A stretch of 7,308 nucleotides of DNA, taken from assembly GCA_937901365.1 (NCBI GenBank), contig CALCEF010000061.1, positions 1 to 7,308 on the forward strand, read 5' to 3'. The translations under genes and the position numbers were made by a program. This document shows, one piece after another, positions 1 through 6,295 of the stretch. The notes below the pieces were generated by a model. It had not been told where the DNA came from, searched no databases, and saw only the letters and a list, made by a program, of their open reading frames with translations. This stretch comes from an uncultured euryarchaeote. Its GTDB lineage: Archaea > Thermoplasmatota > Poseidoniia > Poseidoniales > Thalassarchaeaceae. Positions within the stretch are counted from its first letter, which is position 1. Every line of letters begins with the position of its first letter.

Positions 1-863
1 GCTACGGTGGCGACATCGCCACTGCTAGCACTGGCAGAGTCTCCTGCGGCGTGAGCCATCATCTCTGCGACCAAATCTTCCTGGAATGTGCCACTGTCAT
101 CGACACAGGCGATTCGAGAAAGTGCTTCAGCCATCCAAGCTCCAGCAGGTGCGTCATAATCGACATCGCAATCAACTCGGTCATGGATTCGCGTACCACC
201 CATTGTCTCGAGTACCTCATCCCATTCCTTACCGGATTGGCAAAAGAATTCGTAGGATGTATCTCCAAGAGCACAGACTGAGAAATGGGTGTTTGAAAGA
301 ATCTTACCCGCGCCCTTCGCCGCGTTGTACAACTCCTCAGCATTATCTGGTTGCTCACCTTCACCCCACGTAGAACAAGCGATGAGAATGCGCTTCATAC
401 CTGCCATGCTACCCAAATCAAAGCCGTCCATATCGTGAACGTGGCCCACTAAGCCGTAATCTGCGGCCTTCTTTGCAATCAGTGAACAGAGCCCTTCTGC
501 ATTTCCAGATTGGCTGCCGAAAAGGATGTGCAAATCTCGATCACCGCCCATGACTGCATCCAATGCGCCATCACCTAATGGTTCAGCAGCGGTTGCAGGT
601 GCAGTTGCGGGTGCTTCCTCGGCAACCTCTGTTGGTGCTTCTTCAGCAGCGGGTTCTTCGCCGCCTGCAACCTCGAAAAGAATGACATCAACGGGGCAAG
701 CATCGGCGGCTTCAATGATGTCGTCGCTCCATTCACCGGGTTTCACGCCATCGACAATTACGCAACTGTCTTCTTCGACATGGAATACCTCTGGGCAGAT
801 GTTTTCGCAAGCATCACAGGTGATACAGCCGTCATCAATCCAGACCTTTACGACCGCACTCAT
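1..863 (-). CDS. Ferredoxin-flavodoxin fusion, CysJ-like reductase flavoprotein (3' end outside window)
   Basis: Likely a cytosolic electron-transfer flavoprotein. The 287 visible codons encode three parts. Residues 1-65 are a single-cluster ferredoxin: Cys13, Cys16, Cys19 and Cys56-Pro fit a [4Fe-4S] site, with extra Cys23 and Cys34. Residues 66-110 are an Ala/Glu/Pro-rich linker. Residues 111-252 are a flavodoxin domain with the FMN phosphate loop GSQSGNAEG (116-124), STWGEGEQPDNA (164-175) and LGDTSYEFFCQSGK (199-212). The last is nearly identical to the matching stretch of E. coli sulfite reductase flavoprotein CysJ, and DRVDCDVDY (228-236) also matches it. After residue 252 comes a low-complexity stretch where CysJ has its linker to the FAD/NADPH domain, so that domain probably lies beyond the left edge. 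The ATG at 863 is the first possible start after an in-frame TAG at 887-885, and it places the first Cys where ferredoxins have it. Upstream is the thermosome, 101 bases away. Electron flow from NAD(P)H through flavins to the cluster and then sulfite reductase is inference. The domain assignments are firm; the physiological partner is not known. Confidence 0.88.
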   Translation of the reverse strand, partial: MSAVVKVWIDDGCITCDACENICPEVFHVEEDSCVIVDGVKPGEWSDDIIEAADACPVDVILFEVAGGEEPAAEEAPTEVAEEAPATAPATAAEPLGDGALDAVMGGDRDLHILFGSQSGNAEGLCSLIAKKAADYGLVGHVHDMDGFDLGSMAGMKRILIACSTWGEGEQPDNAEELYNAAKGAGKILSNTHFSVCALGDTSYEFFCQSGKEWDEVLETMGGTRIHDRVDCDVDYDAPAGAWMAEALSRIACVDDSGTFQEDLVAEMMAHAAGDSASASSGDVATV

Positions 864-879
864 GGATGGAACACCACAC

Positions 880-894
880 CAGCCCTACGGGCTG
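880..894. repeat. Perfect 15-base inverted repeat (hairpin) upstream of the ferredoxin-flavodoxin gene
   Basis: CAGCCC-TAC-GGGCTG: six paired bases and a 3-base loop, 16 bases upstream of the ATG at 863. It shares the core CCCTACGGG and the loop with the hairpin at 2615-2629. No T-run follows on either strand, so it does not look like a simple intrinsic terminator. It may be a leader structure, a protein-binding palindrome or a dispersed short repeat. Confidence 0.6.
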
Positions 895-964
895 AACAAC
901 ATGCCCACCTGAATTCGATTCTTCAACCTATGGGGGTCAAAGGGAGCCTGCGAGCCGCTCGTGA

Positions 965-2593
965 CTAGAAGCCACCCATGCCGCCCATGTCCATGCCGCC
1001 CATGTCAGGCATTCCACCGCCACCACCAGCTCGACTGGAGATGACGTCGTCGATTCTGAGAATCATTACTGCGGTTTCTGTTGCAGATTGAATCGCTTGT
1101 TCAACCACACGGACGGGCTCAAGAACATTGGCTGCCCTCATATCCATTACACCACCGTCGATGACGTTCACACCGAAGGTGGATTTGCCCTCTGCATGGG
1201 CCTTGCGAACTTCGATAATGGTATTCACAGGATCCAAGCCTGCATTTTCAGCAAGGGTGCGAGGGATGACTTCGAGTGCACCTGCAAACGCCTCAATGGC
1301 CATTTGTTCACGACCACCAATGCCTTCTGCGAAGGCCCTCAAATCTCTCGATAGAGAGGCGATGACTGATCCGCCACCGGTAAGGACCGAGCCATCTTCC
1401 TTGGCCACACTCACGACGCCAATGGCGTCATCGAAAGCACGACGGATTTCGTCGACCACGTGTTCAGTCCCTCCACGGAGCAAGACGCTCACACTCTTCG
1501 CTTCTGGGCAACCTGTGACAAAGACCATGTCGGATTCTCCGATTTTGCGCTCTTCTACTTTGGCAGCCTCGCCCAAATCATTTCCACTGAGATCGTCGAT
1601 ATTGGTTACAATTCGCCCACTTGTCGCCTTTGCAAGTGCTTCCATATCGGATTTCTTTGCACGACGAACCGCGAACAAACCGGCCTTGGACATGTAGTGT
1701 TGTGCCAAATCATCGATTCCCTTCTGGCAGATGACAACATTGGCACCGGCGGCCTGAATCTTTTCGACCAAACTTCGCAGATAATTCTCTTCTTCATCGA
1801 GGAATTGTGCCAACATGCTTGGGTCTGTAATCTGAATCTTGGCATCGACTTCTGTTTTCTTGACCTCGATGGCTGAATTGATGAGGGCGATTTTAGCACC
1901 AGAAACACTTCGAGGCATTCCACTGTGAACACGTTCCTTATCGAGGATGATTCCATCGACCAGCGTGCTGTCCTTGATTGAGCCACCTTGTTTCTTTTCG
2001 ACCTTAATGTCATCGAGATCGACGTGTATCTCACCATCTTCCTCGCGTGCAACCGCCTGAACGGCATCTACGCAAATGTCTGCAAGGAATGCCTTGACTG
2101 CGCCAGCCGATTTCCCAGTAAGGGCTGTCTTGGCGACTTCATGAAGTGTTGATTTGTCCGCATCGATTGCGTGTCCATCCAGAAGGTCCACTGCTTTGTC
2201 TGATGCCAATCGGAATCCTTCACAGATGACGGTTGGGTGAACGTTCTGTTCGATGAGATCTTCACTGCGCTTGAGAAGCTCTCCAGCGATGACAACTGCA
2301 CTTGTTGTTCCATCGTAGCAGTGCTGTTCCTGAGTTTTGGCAACCTCGATAATCATCTTGGCCGCTGGGTGTTCAATATCCATCTCCTTCAGAATGGTTG
2401 CACCATCGTTGGTAATGACAACATCACCCATGCTATCGACGAGCATCTTGTCCATGCCTTTGGGACCCAATGTGGTCCTAACTGCGTCAGCAACCGCTTT
2501 TGCGGCTGCGATATTGTTGCTTTGTGCACTTTTCCCTCGAGTTCGGTTGGTACCCTCTTTGAGGATAAAGATCGGTTGTTGTCCACCATACAT
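965..2593 (-). CDS. ths: Thermosome subunit (group II chaperonin, TCP-1/Cpn60 family)
   Basis: A 542-residue subunit, the usual length for the family. It should assemble into the double-ring, lidded cytosolic chaperonin that folds proteins using ATP. Equatorial-domain motifs are [11 protein letters not shown] (39-49), [17 protein letters not shown] (60-76) and YDGTTSAVV (93-101). The intermediate domain includes [10 protein letters not shown] (373-382) and RAFDDA (385-390), where Asp389 aligns with the ATP-hydrolysing aspartate. The C-terminal equatorial part has [12 protein letters not shown] (510-521). The tail 523-542 is Gly/Met-rich (GGM-type), typical of archaeal thermosomes. Two nucleotide-pocket motifs are unusual. 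The common GDGTT is preceded here by EQHCY, so Gly becomes Tyr93. The usual GGGAxE glutamate is Ile411 in GGGSVI (406-411). Asp63, Asp94 and Asp389 remain, so ATPase activity is expected. The ATG start gives the typical N-terminus ([14 protein letters not shown]) and follows an AGGTG ribosome-binding site. Which paralogue (alpha or beta) it is cannot be told. Confidence 0.97.
   Translation of the reverse strand: MYGGQQPIFILKEGTNRTRGKSAQSNNIAAAKAVADAVRTTLGPKGMDKMLVDSMGDVVITNDGATILKEMDIEHPAAKMIIEVAKTQEQHCYDGTTSAVVIAGELLKRSEDLIEQNVHPTVICEGFRLASDKAVDLLDGHAIDADKSTLHEVAKTALTGKSAGAVKAFLADICVDAVQAVAREEDGEIHVDLDDIKVEKKQGGSIKDSTLVDGIILDKERVHSGMPRSVSGAKIALINSAIEVKKTEVDAKIQITDPSMLAQFLDEEENYLRSLVEKIQAAGANVVICQKGIDDLAQHYMSKAGLFAVRRAKKSDMEALAKATSGRIVTNIDDLSGNDLGEAAKVEERKIGESDMVFVTGCPEAKSVSVLLRGGTEHVVDEIRRAFDDAIGVVSVAKEDGSVLTGGGSVIASLSRDLRAFAEGIGGREQMAIEAFAGALEVIPRTLAENAGLDPVNTIIEVRKAHAEGKSTFGVNVIDGGVMDMRAANVLEPVRVVEQAIQSATETAVMILRIDDVISSRAGGGGGMPDMGGMDMGGMGGF
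977..1006 (-). repeat. Two exact tandem 15-base units coding the Gly-Met tail
   Basis: CATGCCGCCCATGTC occurs at 977-991 and again, identically, at 992-1006. Each unit codes Asp-Met-Gly-Gly-Met, residues 530-534 and 535-539 of the thermosome. The identity at DNA level suggests a recent duplication by slippage inside the flexible tail that projects into the folding chamber. Confidence 0.85.
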
Positions 2594-2601
2594 TGGTCAT
2601 T

Positions 2602-2608
2602 CCCACCT
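2602..2608 (-). promoter_or_regulatory. Likely ribosome-binding site of the thermosome gene
   Basis: The minus strand reads AGGTGGG, and AGGTG can pair with the archaeal 16S rRNA 3' end (complement of CACCTCC). AGGTG ends 10 bases before the ATG at 2593, slightly far but workable. An out-of-frame ATG at 2600-2598 lies between the two. No equally good site is seen before the other three genes. Confidence 0.5.
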
Positions 2609-2614
2609 AGTTAG

Positions 2615-2629
2615 CGCCCCTACGGGGCG
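2615..2629. repeat. Perfect 15-base inverted repeat (hairpin) upstream of the thermosome gene
   Basis: CGCCCC-TAC-GGGGCG: six G-C pairs and the same TAC loop as the element at 880-894. It lies between the surface-protein stop (2672) and the thermosome ATG, just upstream of the ribosome-binding site on the minus strand. The downstream sequence has no T-run, so intrinsic termination is doubtful. Confidence 0.65.
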
Positions 2630-2671
2630 AGTTGCCGACTCAGGACCCATTCATAAAGGCGCCGTGAAGAT

Positions 2672-5600
2672 TCACGCACCGCCTTGACGGCGGAGATACT
2701 CCTCACCGTAGTGTTCCCACTGCTCCATCGTCCATCCTTCAGGCAGACCACTGGCAGGCAATGGAGGACCACTTGATGTGGCCGGTTCGGGCACTGCTGG
2801 TGCGGGTTGTGGCTCAGGCGCCGAAGGTGGAGGTGGAGTTGCCATGACGGGTTGGGCGAATATTTCCTGAGTTCCACCATACATCGAATTGGCAGTTGTA
2901 TCTGCACTAGGAAGTGTTGGAGCATCCGGTAGCGTTGGTGCGTCGGGCAATCCGAGGTTTGATTCATATCCACCCAACGATGAGATTTCTTCTTCGTGTT
3001 CTGTAGACATGATGATTCTCACCAAAACAACACCTAAAGCAAGGATGAGAATAATCCCTAGAGCCCACAAAGCGATGTTCTTGATTGAATCTCCAAGACC
3101 GCCGGCATCATCAGAGGATTCGACTGAAACATACTTGTCTGCCGAGAAATCAATGGCGATTTCGGTATTGTCATCTGTGGCTTCAACCTTGAGGACTGCC
3201 GTGAATACCATGGTTTCTTGGTCCAAATTCTGAAGGTTTACATCGGTGACATAGACTTCGATGTTGATGATTCGAGTCGCATCGGGTGCGAGTTCGAATT
3301 GTTGATCGGTATTGACCACTCGAACCCATCGCAAATTGAAGTCAGCTTCAGAATCAGTATTGACGCTCAGGCGAATCTCTTGATTTGCGGTTGGGTGTTG
3401 GTTGTGAACTGTGACTTGCAGCATGTGAGGACCGGGGTCCGTGATGTGGACGAGTGGCCCGGCTTCAAGACGAATCCAACCTAGGGAACCGACCTGGAAA
3501 TTGGCTTCACCGGTTGAACTGACACTCTGTCCGGCCTCCAAGCCTTTGACACTGGTCGCTGTAACAGTCAATTCCTTGATTCCTTGCACACCACTGTCGA
3601 ACGAATAACTGACGGTGATATTTGTCGAAGTTTGTGGGTCGATGAACATGGTTCGACCACTTGAATCGGTGAGACCATCCGAAATGACTGCGTTGACGCC
3701 ATCATCCATCATTAGATCGACATTGAAGGCATCAATTTCATTGCCATGGTTGAAGATTTCAAAGTTCATGGTTCGAGATTCTACACCAGCAGAGAAAGAC
3801 TGTCCTGTCAAGTCTTTGTCCTCAACTTCAACGATGTAGGTGGTTGGGACTTCTAAGGTGAATTGGCCACTCGAACTGTACGTTGAATCTGTCTGTGATG
3901 TGGCGGTTACCGTAATCGGATAGAAATTGGGCATCAAACCCTGTGGCATATCCATGATGACGGTGACGTCGACCTCTTGACCGAAGGGTTCGATGGGTTC
4001 AGTGACCTGTGTTGCAAGAGATGCACCGATATGCCAATCCGCGTTGAGGGAGAGATCGAAAATTTCAGGCGCATTTCCATCATTACGAATGGTCATTGTC
4101 ATCGTTCGCATATTGCCGTCAGCCAGAGCCGTCATGGATGATTCGTAGGCTGTGACTTTGACGTCCTGAACTGCGGGGACATCGATGTAAATCCGCTCGA
4201 CCGATTGAGCATTTGCTGGGGCGACACCTTGGACGTATAGGGAAATCTCAACCAACCCTGGTGGATTTCCTTCCGGCGCGTGGAATCGAGCTTTGATGAA
4301 CTTCTCTTCACCCTTGCTGAGAGTCATCTGCATAATTTGAGTATCATTGCCATCGCCATCCCAATCCTCAAACCATTCAAGGTTTGGAGCACCCCAGAGT
4401 GTGCTGTCGAAATATGCACCCAATGTCCAATCGGCCAACTGGTTCCCAGTGTTCTTGACCTTCATCATTACATCACCAGTTTCACCCGGTGAGAGCGTTA
4501 AGGCAGGATAGGATGGAGTAACTTGATCCAACCGAACTGAGAATGAGGACGAAATCGAGACTGGCAGCGTTAACTCTGCCATGACTTGGCTGTTATATGC
4601 ATCATCAAGAACAACCGTCCAATTGAGTGTCTCAACATTCGCACCCTCTGGAACTGTGAGATTAACCCAGAATGCTGTGCTGGTTTCGCCATCTAGGGGA
4701 TTTAGTGACACGTAATTGTCATGATCCAACATGTTGTCACTGTCAATTCTCAATGGGTAAATATTCATCCAAGAAAGATTGGATACCTCGGTGAAGAGAT
4801 TGAGGTTGACCTCTCTGTATCCATTGTTTGTCAATGTGCAGTATAGCGATGGAGGATTGGGGTCTGCTGGGATTACAACGTAAGCATTGGGTAATGGGTC
4901 GTCACAATCCAAAGTGATGGTATACTCATCTACCACTTCAACTGCGAATAGAATGAAATCATCGATACGGATGCCGCTGTTAGCACCCATTGTATCTGCG
5001 AGTTTCGTGTATGACATTGTGTAGGCATTGTCATTGTGAACATCGGTCATGTTCCAGATGACTTGGGTCCAATCGTTCTCAGTTGCTGAAATGCCCGACT
5101 GGGTTAGATTGTTTTCTTCGATGGTCGTCATTCCTCGAAGGGCTTCCATGGCCAGTTCATCACCTGAACCCATGGTCCCCCAAGCCATGGTCGCCCAGTG
5201 TACTGAACGATAATCTGAATCGAGAATGTTAAGCCAGCAGAACGGGACACCATAGACTGCTTCAACGTCAGAATCGATGCTCCCATACCCTAATCCGTGG
5301 CCTGGATCACTGCAATCTCCACCAGTTGGCACCCAACCCCACTTCAGCATGTCAATGGTGTTCGATGCGTAATTTCCACCACCGGGGTCCGAAATACGCC
5401 AATGCTTGACCCCTACCGCTGCCGAGGAATTATCGGTTTGCCAATCGGAACCGCCACCGTAAATTCCACTTTGCCCAATCGTTCGATCCGTGTAAGAAAT
5501 AGGCATCCAAATGGGTGTATTTGCAGCAAAGGTTCCTTCCATTGGGTCATGCCACAATGCGACAGGGACATGTTCCTCGTAGATGTTGTTGGACTCATCA

Positions 5601-6097
5601 TCACCGAGACCAGCGACCGTTGTTGCGATGGTCCCTCGGAAGATGATTCCACCATGCAGCGTCCCATCATCGTCGAGGATGCTGTGGGCAGCATCAGGTG
5701 TCCATTCGATGATTTGCACATCTGCCTGACCACCTGCTAATGACAGATTGAAGGTCCAGGTTTGGATAGTAAATCCGATCGGGTGAATCGCTTCTAATGT
5801 TCCAATCGCATCTACACTTGAGAAACCGGTTCCAGCATTCTTGAAGGTGATATTTGCAGCATATCGGGTTCCACGGAGGAGGTAATCGAGCGAGTCTCCA
5901 TTCGGTTGAATCCATGTTTCTGCGGCCTCTGTTGAATTGCCTACAGCGATATCCAAAACCGTCAGGTCAATCAAATCCCTGCCGCCGGTCTCATGCTCTT
6001 CAATCGAAGGTGAAAGCCCAGTCTCTGTGACCAGAAACGGGGCCATTGAGGTCAGGCACAAAATGACAATCATCAGGGTTGCTTGGCCATTCTTCAT
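2672..6097 (-). CDS. Large secreted, membrane-anchored surface protein with tandem Ig-like domains
   Basis: A 1141-residue type I membrane protein, probably on the cell surface. Residues 1-24 form a signal peptide (Lys2, hydrophobic core 8-24). A first beta-sandwich spans about 40-160 (KNAG at 86-89). Residues about 180-390 resemble a jelly-roll/lectin-like module ending in IDDF (378-381), with Cys262 and Cys287 as a possible disulfide. From about 390 to 985 come Ig-like/NEW3-like domains recurring every 110-125 residues, marked by NNG at 424, NTGN at 549, NDGN at 672, NHGN at 783 and a degenerate copy near 898. DWDGDGND (578-585) looks like a calcium loop. Many N-x-S/T sites could be glycosylated. 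One helix (1007-1031) precedes a 110-residue cytoplasmic tail: an acidic start, an LPDAPT repeat, a Pro-rich part (1086-1114) and [14 protein letters not shown] (1118-1131). An in-frame TTG at 6124 would add nine residues, but the ATG at 6097 gives a better signal peptide. No catalytic domain is recognised, and the ligand is unknown. Confidence 0.88.
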   Translation of the reverse strand: MKNGQATLMIVILCLTSMAPFLVTETGLSPSIEEHETGGRDLIDLTVLDIAVGNSTEAAETWIQPNGDSLDYLLRGTRYAANITFKNAGTGFSSVDAIGTLEAIHPIGFTIQTWTFNLSLAGGQADVQIIEWTPDAAHSILDDDGTLHGGIIFRGTIATTVAGLGDDESNNIYEEHVPVALWHDPMEGTFAANTPIWMPISYTDRTIGQSGIYGGGSDWQTDNSSAAVGVKHWRISDPGGGNYASNTIDMLKWGWVPTGGDCSDPGHGLGYGSIDSDVEAVYGVPFCWLNILDSDYRSVHWATMAWGTMGSGDELAMEALRGMTTIEENNLTQSGISATENDWTQVIWNMTDVHNDNAYTMSYTKLADTMGANSGIRIDDFILFAVEVVDEYTITLDCDDPLPNAYVVIPADPNPPSLYCTLTNNGYREVNLNLFTEVSNLSWMNIYPLRIDSDNMLDHDNYVSLNPLDGETSTAFWVNLTVPEGANVETLNWTVVLDDAYNSQVMAELTLPVSISSSFSVRLDQVTPSYPALTLSPGETGDVMMKVKNTGNQLADWTLGAYFDSTLWGAPNLEWFEDWDGDGNDTQIMQMTLSKGEEKFIKARFHAPEGNPPGLVEISLYVQGVAPANAQSVERIYIDVPAVQDVKVTAYESSMTALADGNMRTMTMTIRNDGNAPEIFDLSLNADWHIGASLATQVTEPIEPFGQEVDVTVIMDMPQGLMPNFYPITVTATSQTDSTYSSSGQFTLEVPTTYIVEVEDKDLTGQSFSAGVESRTMNFEIFNHGNEIDAFNVDLMMDDGVNAVISDGLTDSSGRTMFIDPQTSTNITVSYSFDSGVQGIKELTVTATSVKGLEAGQSVSSTGEANFQVGSLGWIRLEAGPLVHITDPGPHMLQVTVHNQHPTANQEIRLSVNTDSEADFNLRWVRVVNTDQQFELAPDATRIINIEVYVTDVNLQNLDQETMVFTAVLKVEATDDNTEIAIDFSADKYVSVESSDDAGGLGDSIKNIALWALGIILILALGVVLVRIIMSTEHEEEISSLGGYESNLGLPDAPTLPDAPTLPSADTTANSMYGGTQEIFAQPVMATPPPPSAPEPQPAPAVPEPATSSGPPLPASGLPEGWTMEQWEHYGEEYLRRQGGA
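2684..2746 (-). other. C-terminal LPxGWTMEQW-type cytoplasmic motif
   Basis: This codes the last part of the surface protein's tail, [14 protein letters not shown] followed by EEYLRRQ. Trp1122, Trp1127, Tyr1130 and Tyr1134 stand out after 30 Pro/Ala-rich residues. I recall closely similar endings on other marine Thermoplasmatota proteins, unverified here. A short amphipathic helix that docks a cytoplasmic partner is an inference. Confidence 0.5.
2897..2950 (-). repeat. LPDAPT peptide repeat in the surface-protein tail
   Basis: Residues 1050-1067 read [18 protein letters not shown]. The first two units are identical as peptide, yet five of their six codons differ synonymously (TTG CCC GAC GCA CCA ACG against CTA CCG GAT GCT CCA ACA). 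The peptide has therefore been kept while the DNA diverged. Confidence 0.75.
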
Positions 6098-6295
6098 CGT
6101 AATCAACAACTTCGCCAATGACAAGCCGGTCTTAAGGTTGGTTGAACCCTGTCTACGACAGGGTCAACCGATTCGGCTTGATTCGTTGGTGCTGGCAATC
6201 GCATTCGCCACCCACATTTCCGCCGACACCCTCTTGATGCGAACCACTGCCAACGGTCACTGTTGTCACTGGGAAAAAGTACGCTGATTGAGAGA
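6098..6295. promoter_or_regulatory. Divergent intergenic region between surface-protein and membrane-protein genes
   Basis: A 198-base gap between divergent starts at 6097 (minus) and 6296 (plus), so it must hold both promoters. I see no convincing TATA box or BRE. The only A-rich tract is at 6274-6278, too close to 6296 to act as its TATA box unless the leader is absent or the start is wrong. It contains the hairpin at 6140-6169, an outer 7-base inverted repeat (CAAGCCG 6122-6128 with CGGCTTG 6174-6180) and GATTCG twice, 10 bases apart (6170 and 6180). Confidence 0.5.
6140..6169. repeat. Long hairpin with TAC loop upstream of the surface-protein gene
   Basis: Left arm GGTTGA plus CCCTGTC (one bulged A at 6146), loop TAC (6154-6156), right arm GACAGGG plus TCAACC: 13 pairs in total. 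It lies 42 bases upstream of the ATG at 6097. The loop is the same as in the two 15-base hairpins, but the stem sequence differs. It could be an operator, a leader structure or a processing site. Confidence 0.65.

Noticed and set aside
526..912. Open frame of 128 codons on the plus strand, rich in Ala and Ser
   Set aside because: It lies opposite the ferredoxin-flavodoxin gene, and its composition is the complement of the Ala/Glu linker codons. No family features.
951..961. Small palindrome CGAGCCGCTCG just after the thermosome stop
   Set aside because: Only four base pairs and no T-run; too weak to call a terminator.
1128..1697. Open frame of 189 codons on the plus strand
   Set aside because: It is antisense to the thermosome, which is certain by homology; the frame is open only because of codon bias in the true gene.
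1606..2343. Two minus-strand frames (1606-2067 and 2068-2343) inside the thermosome
   Set aside because: Out-of-frame shadows of the chaperonin on the same strand, with no recognisable protein.
2870..2890. MYGGTQEIF in the surface-protein tail resembling the thermosome start MYGGQQPIF, with 12 shared bases
   Set aside because: Too short, in unrelated protein contexts; likely chance.
5297..5740. Open frame of 147 codons on the plus strand
   Set aside because: Antisense to the surface-protein gene, whose own frame shows continuous beta-domain sequence.
6098..6124. TTG at 6124 as start of the surface protein
   Set aside because: It is a non-ATG start without a visible ribosome-binding site; the ATG at 6097 gives a compact signal peptide with Lys at position 2. 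It cannot be fully excluded.
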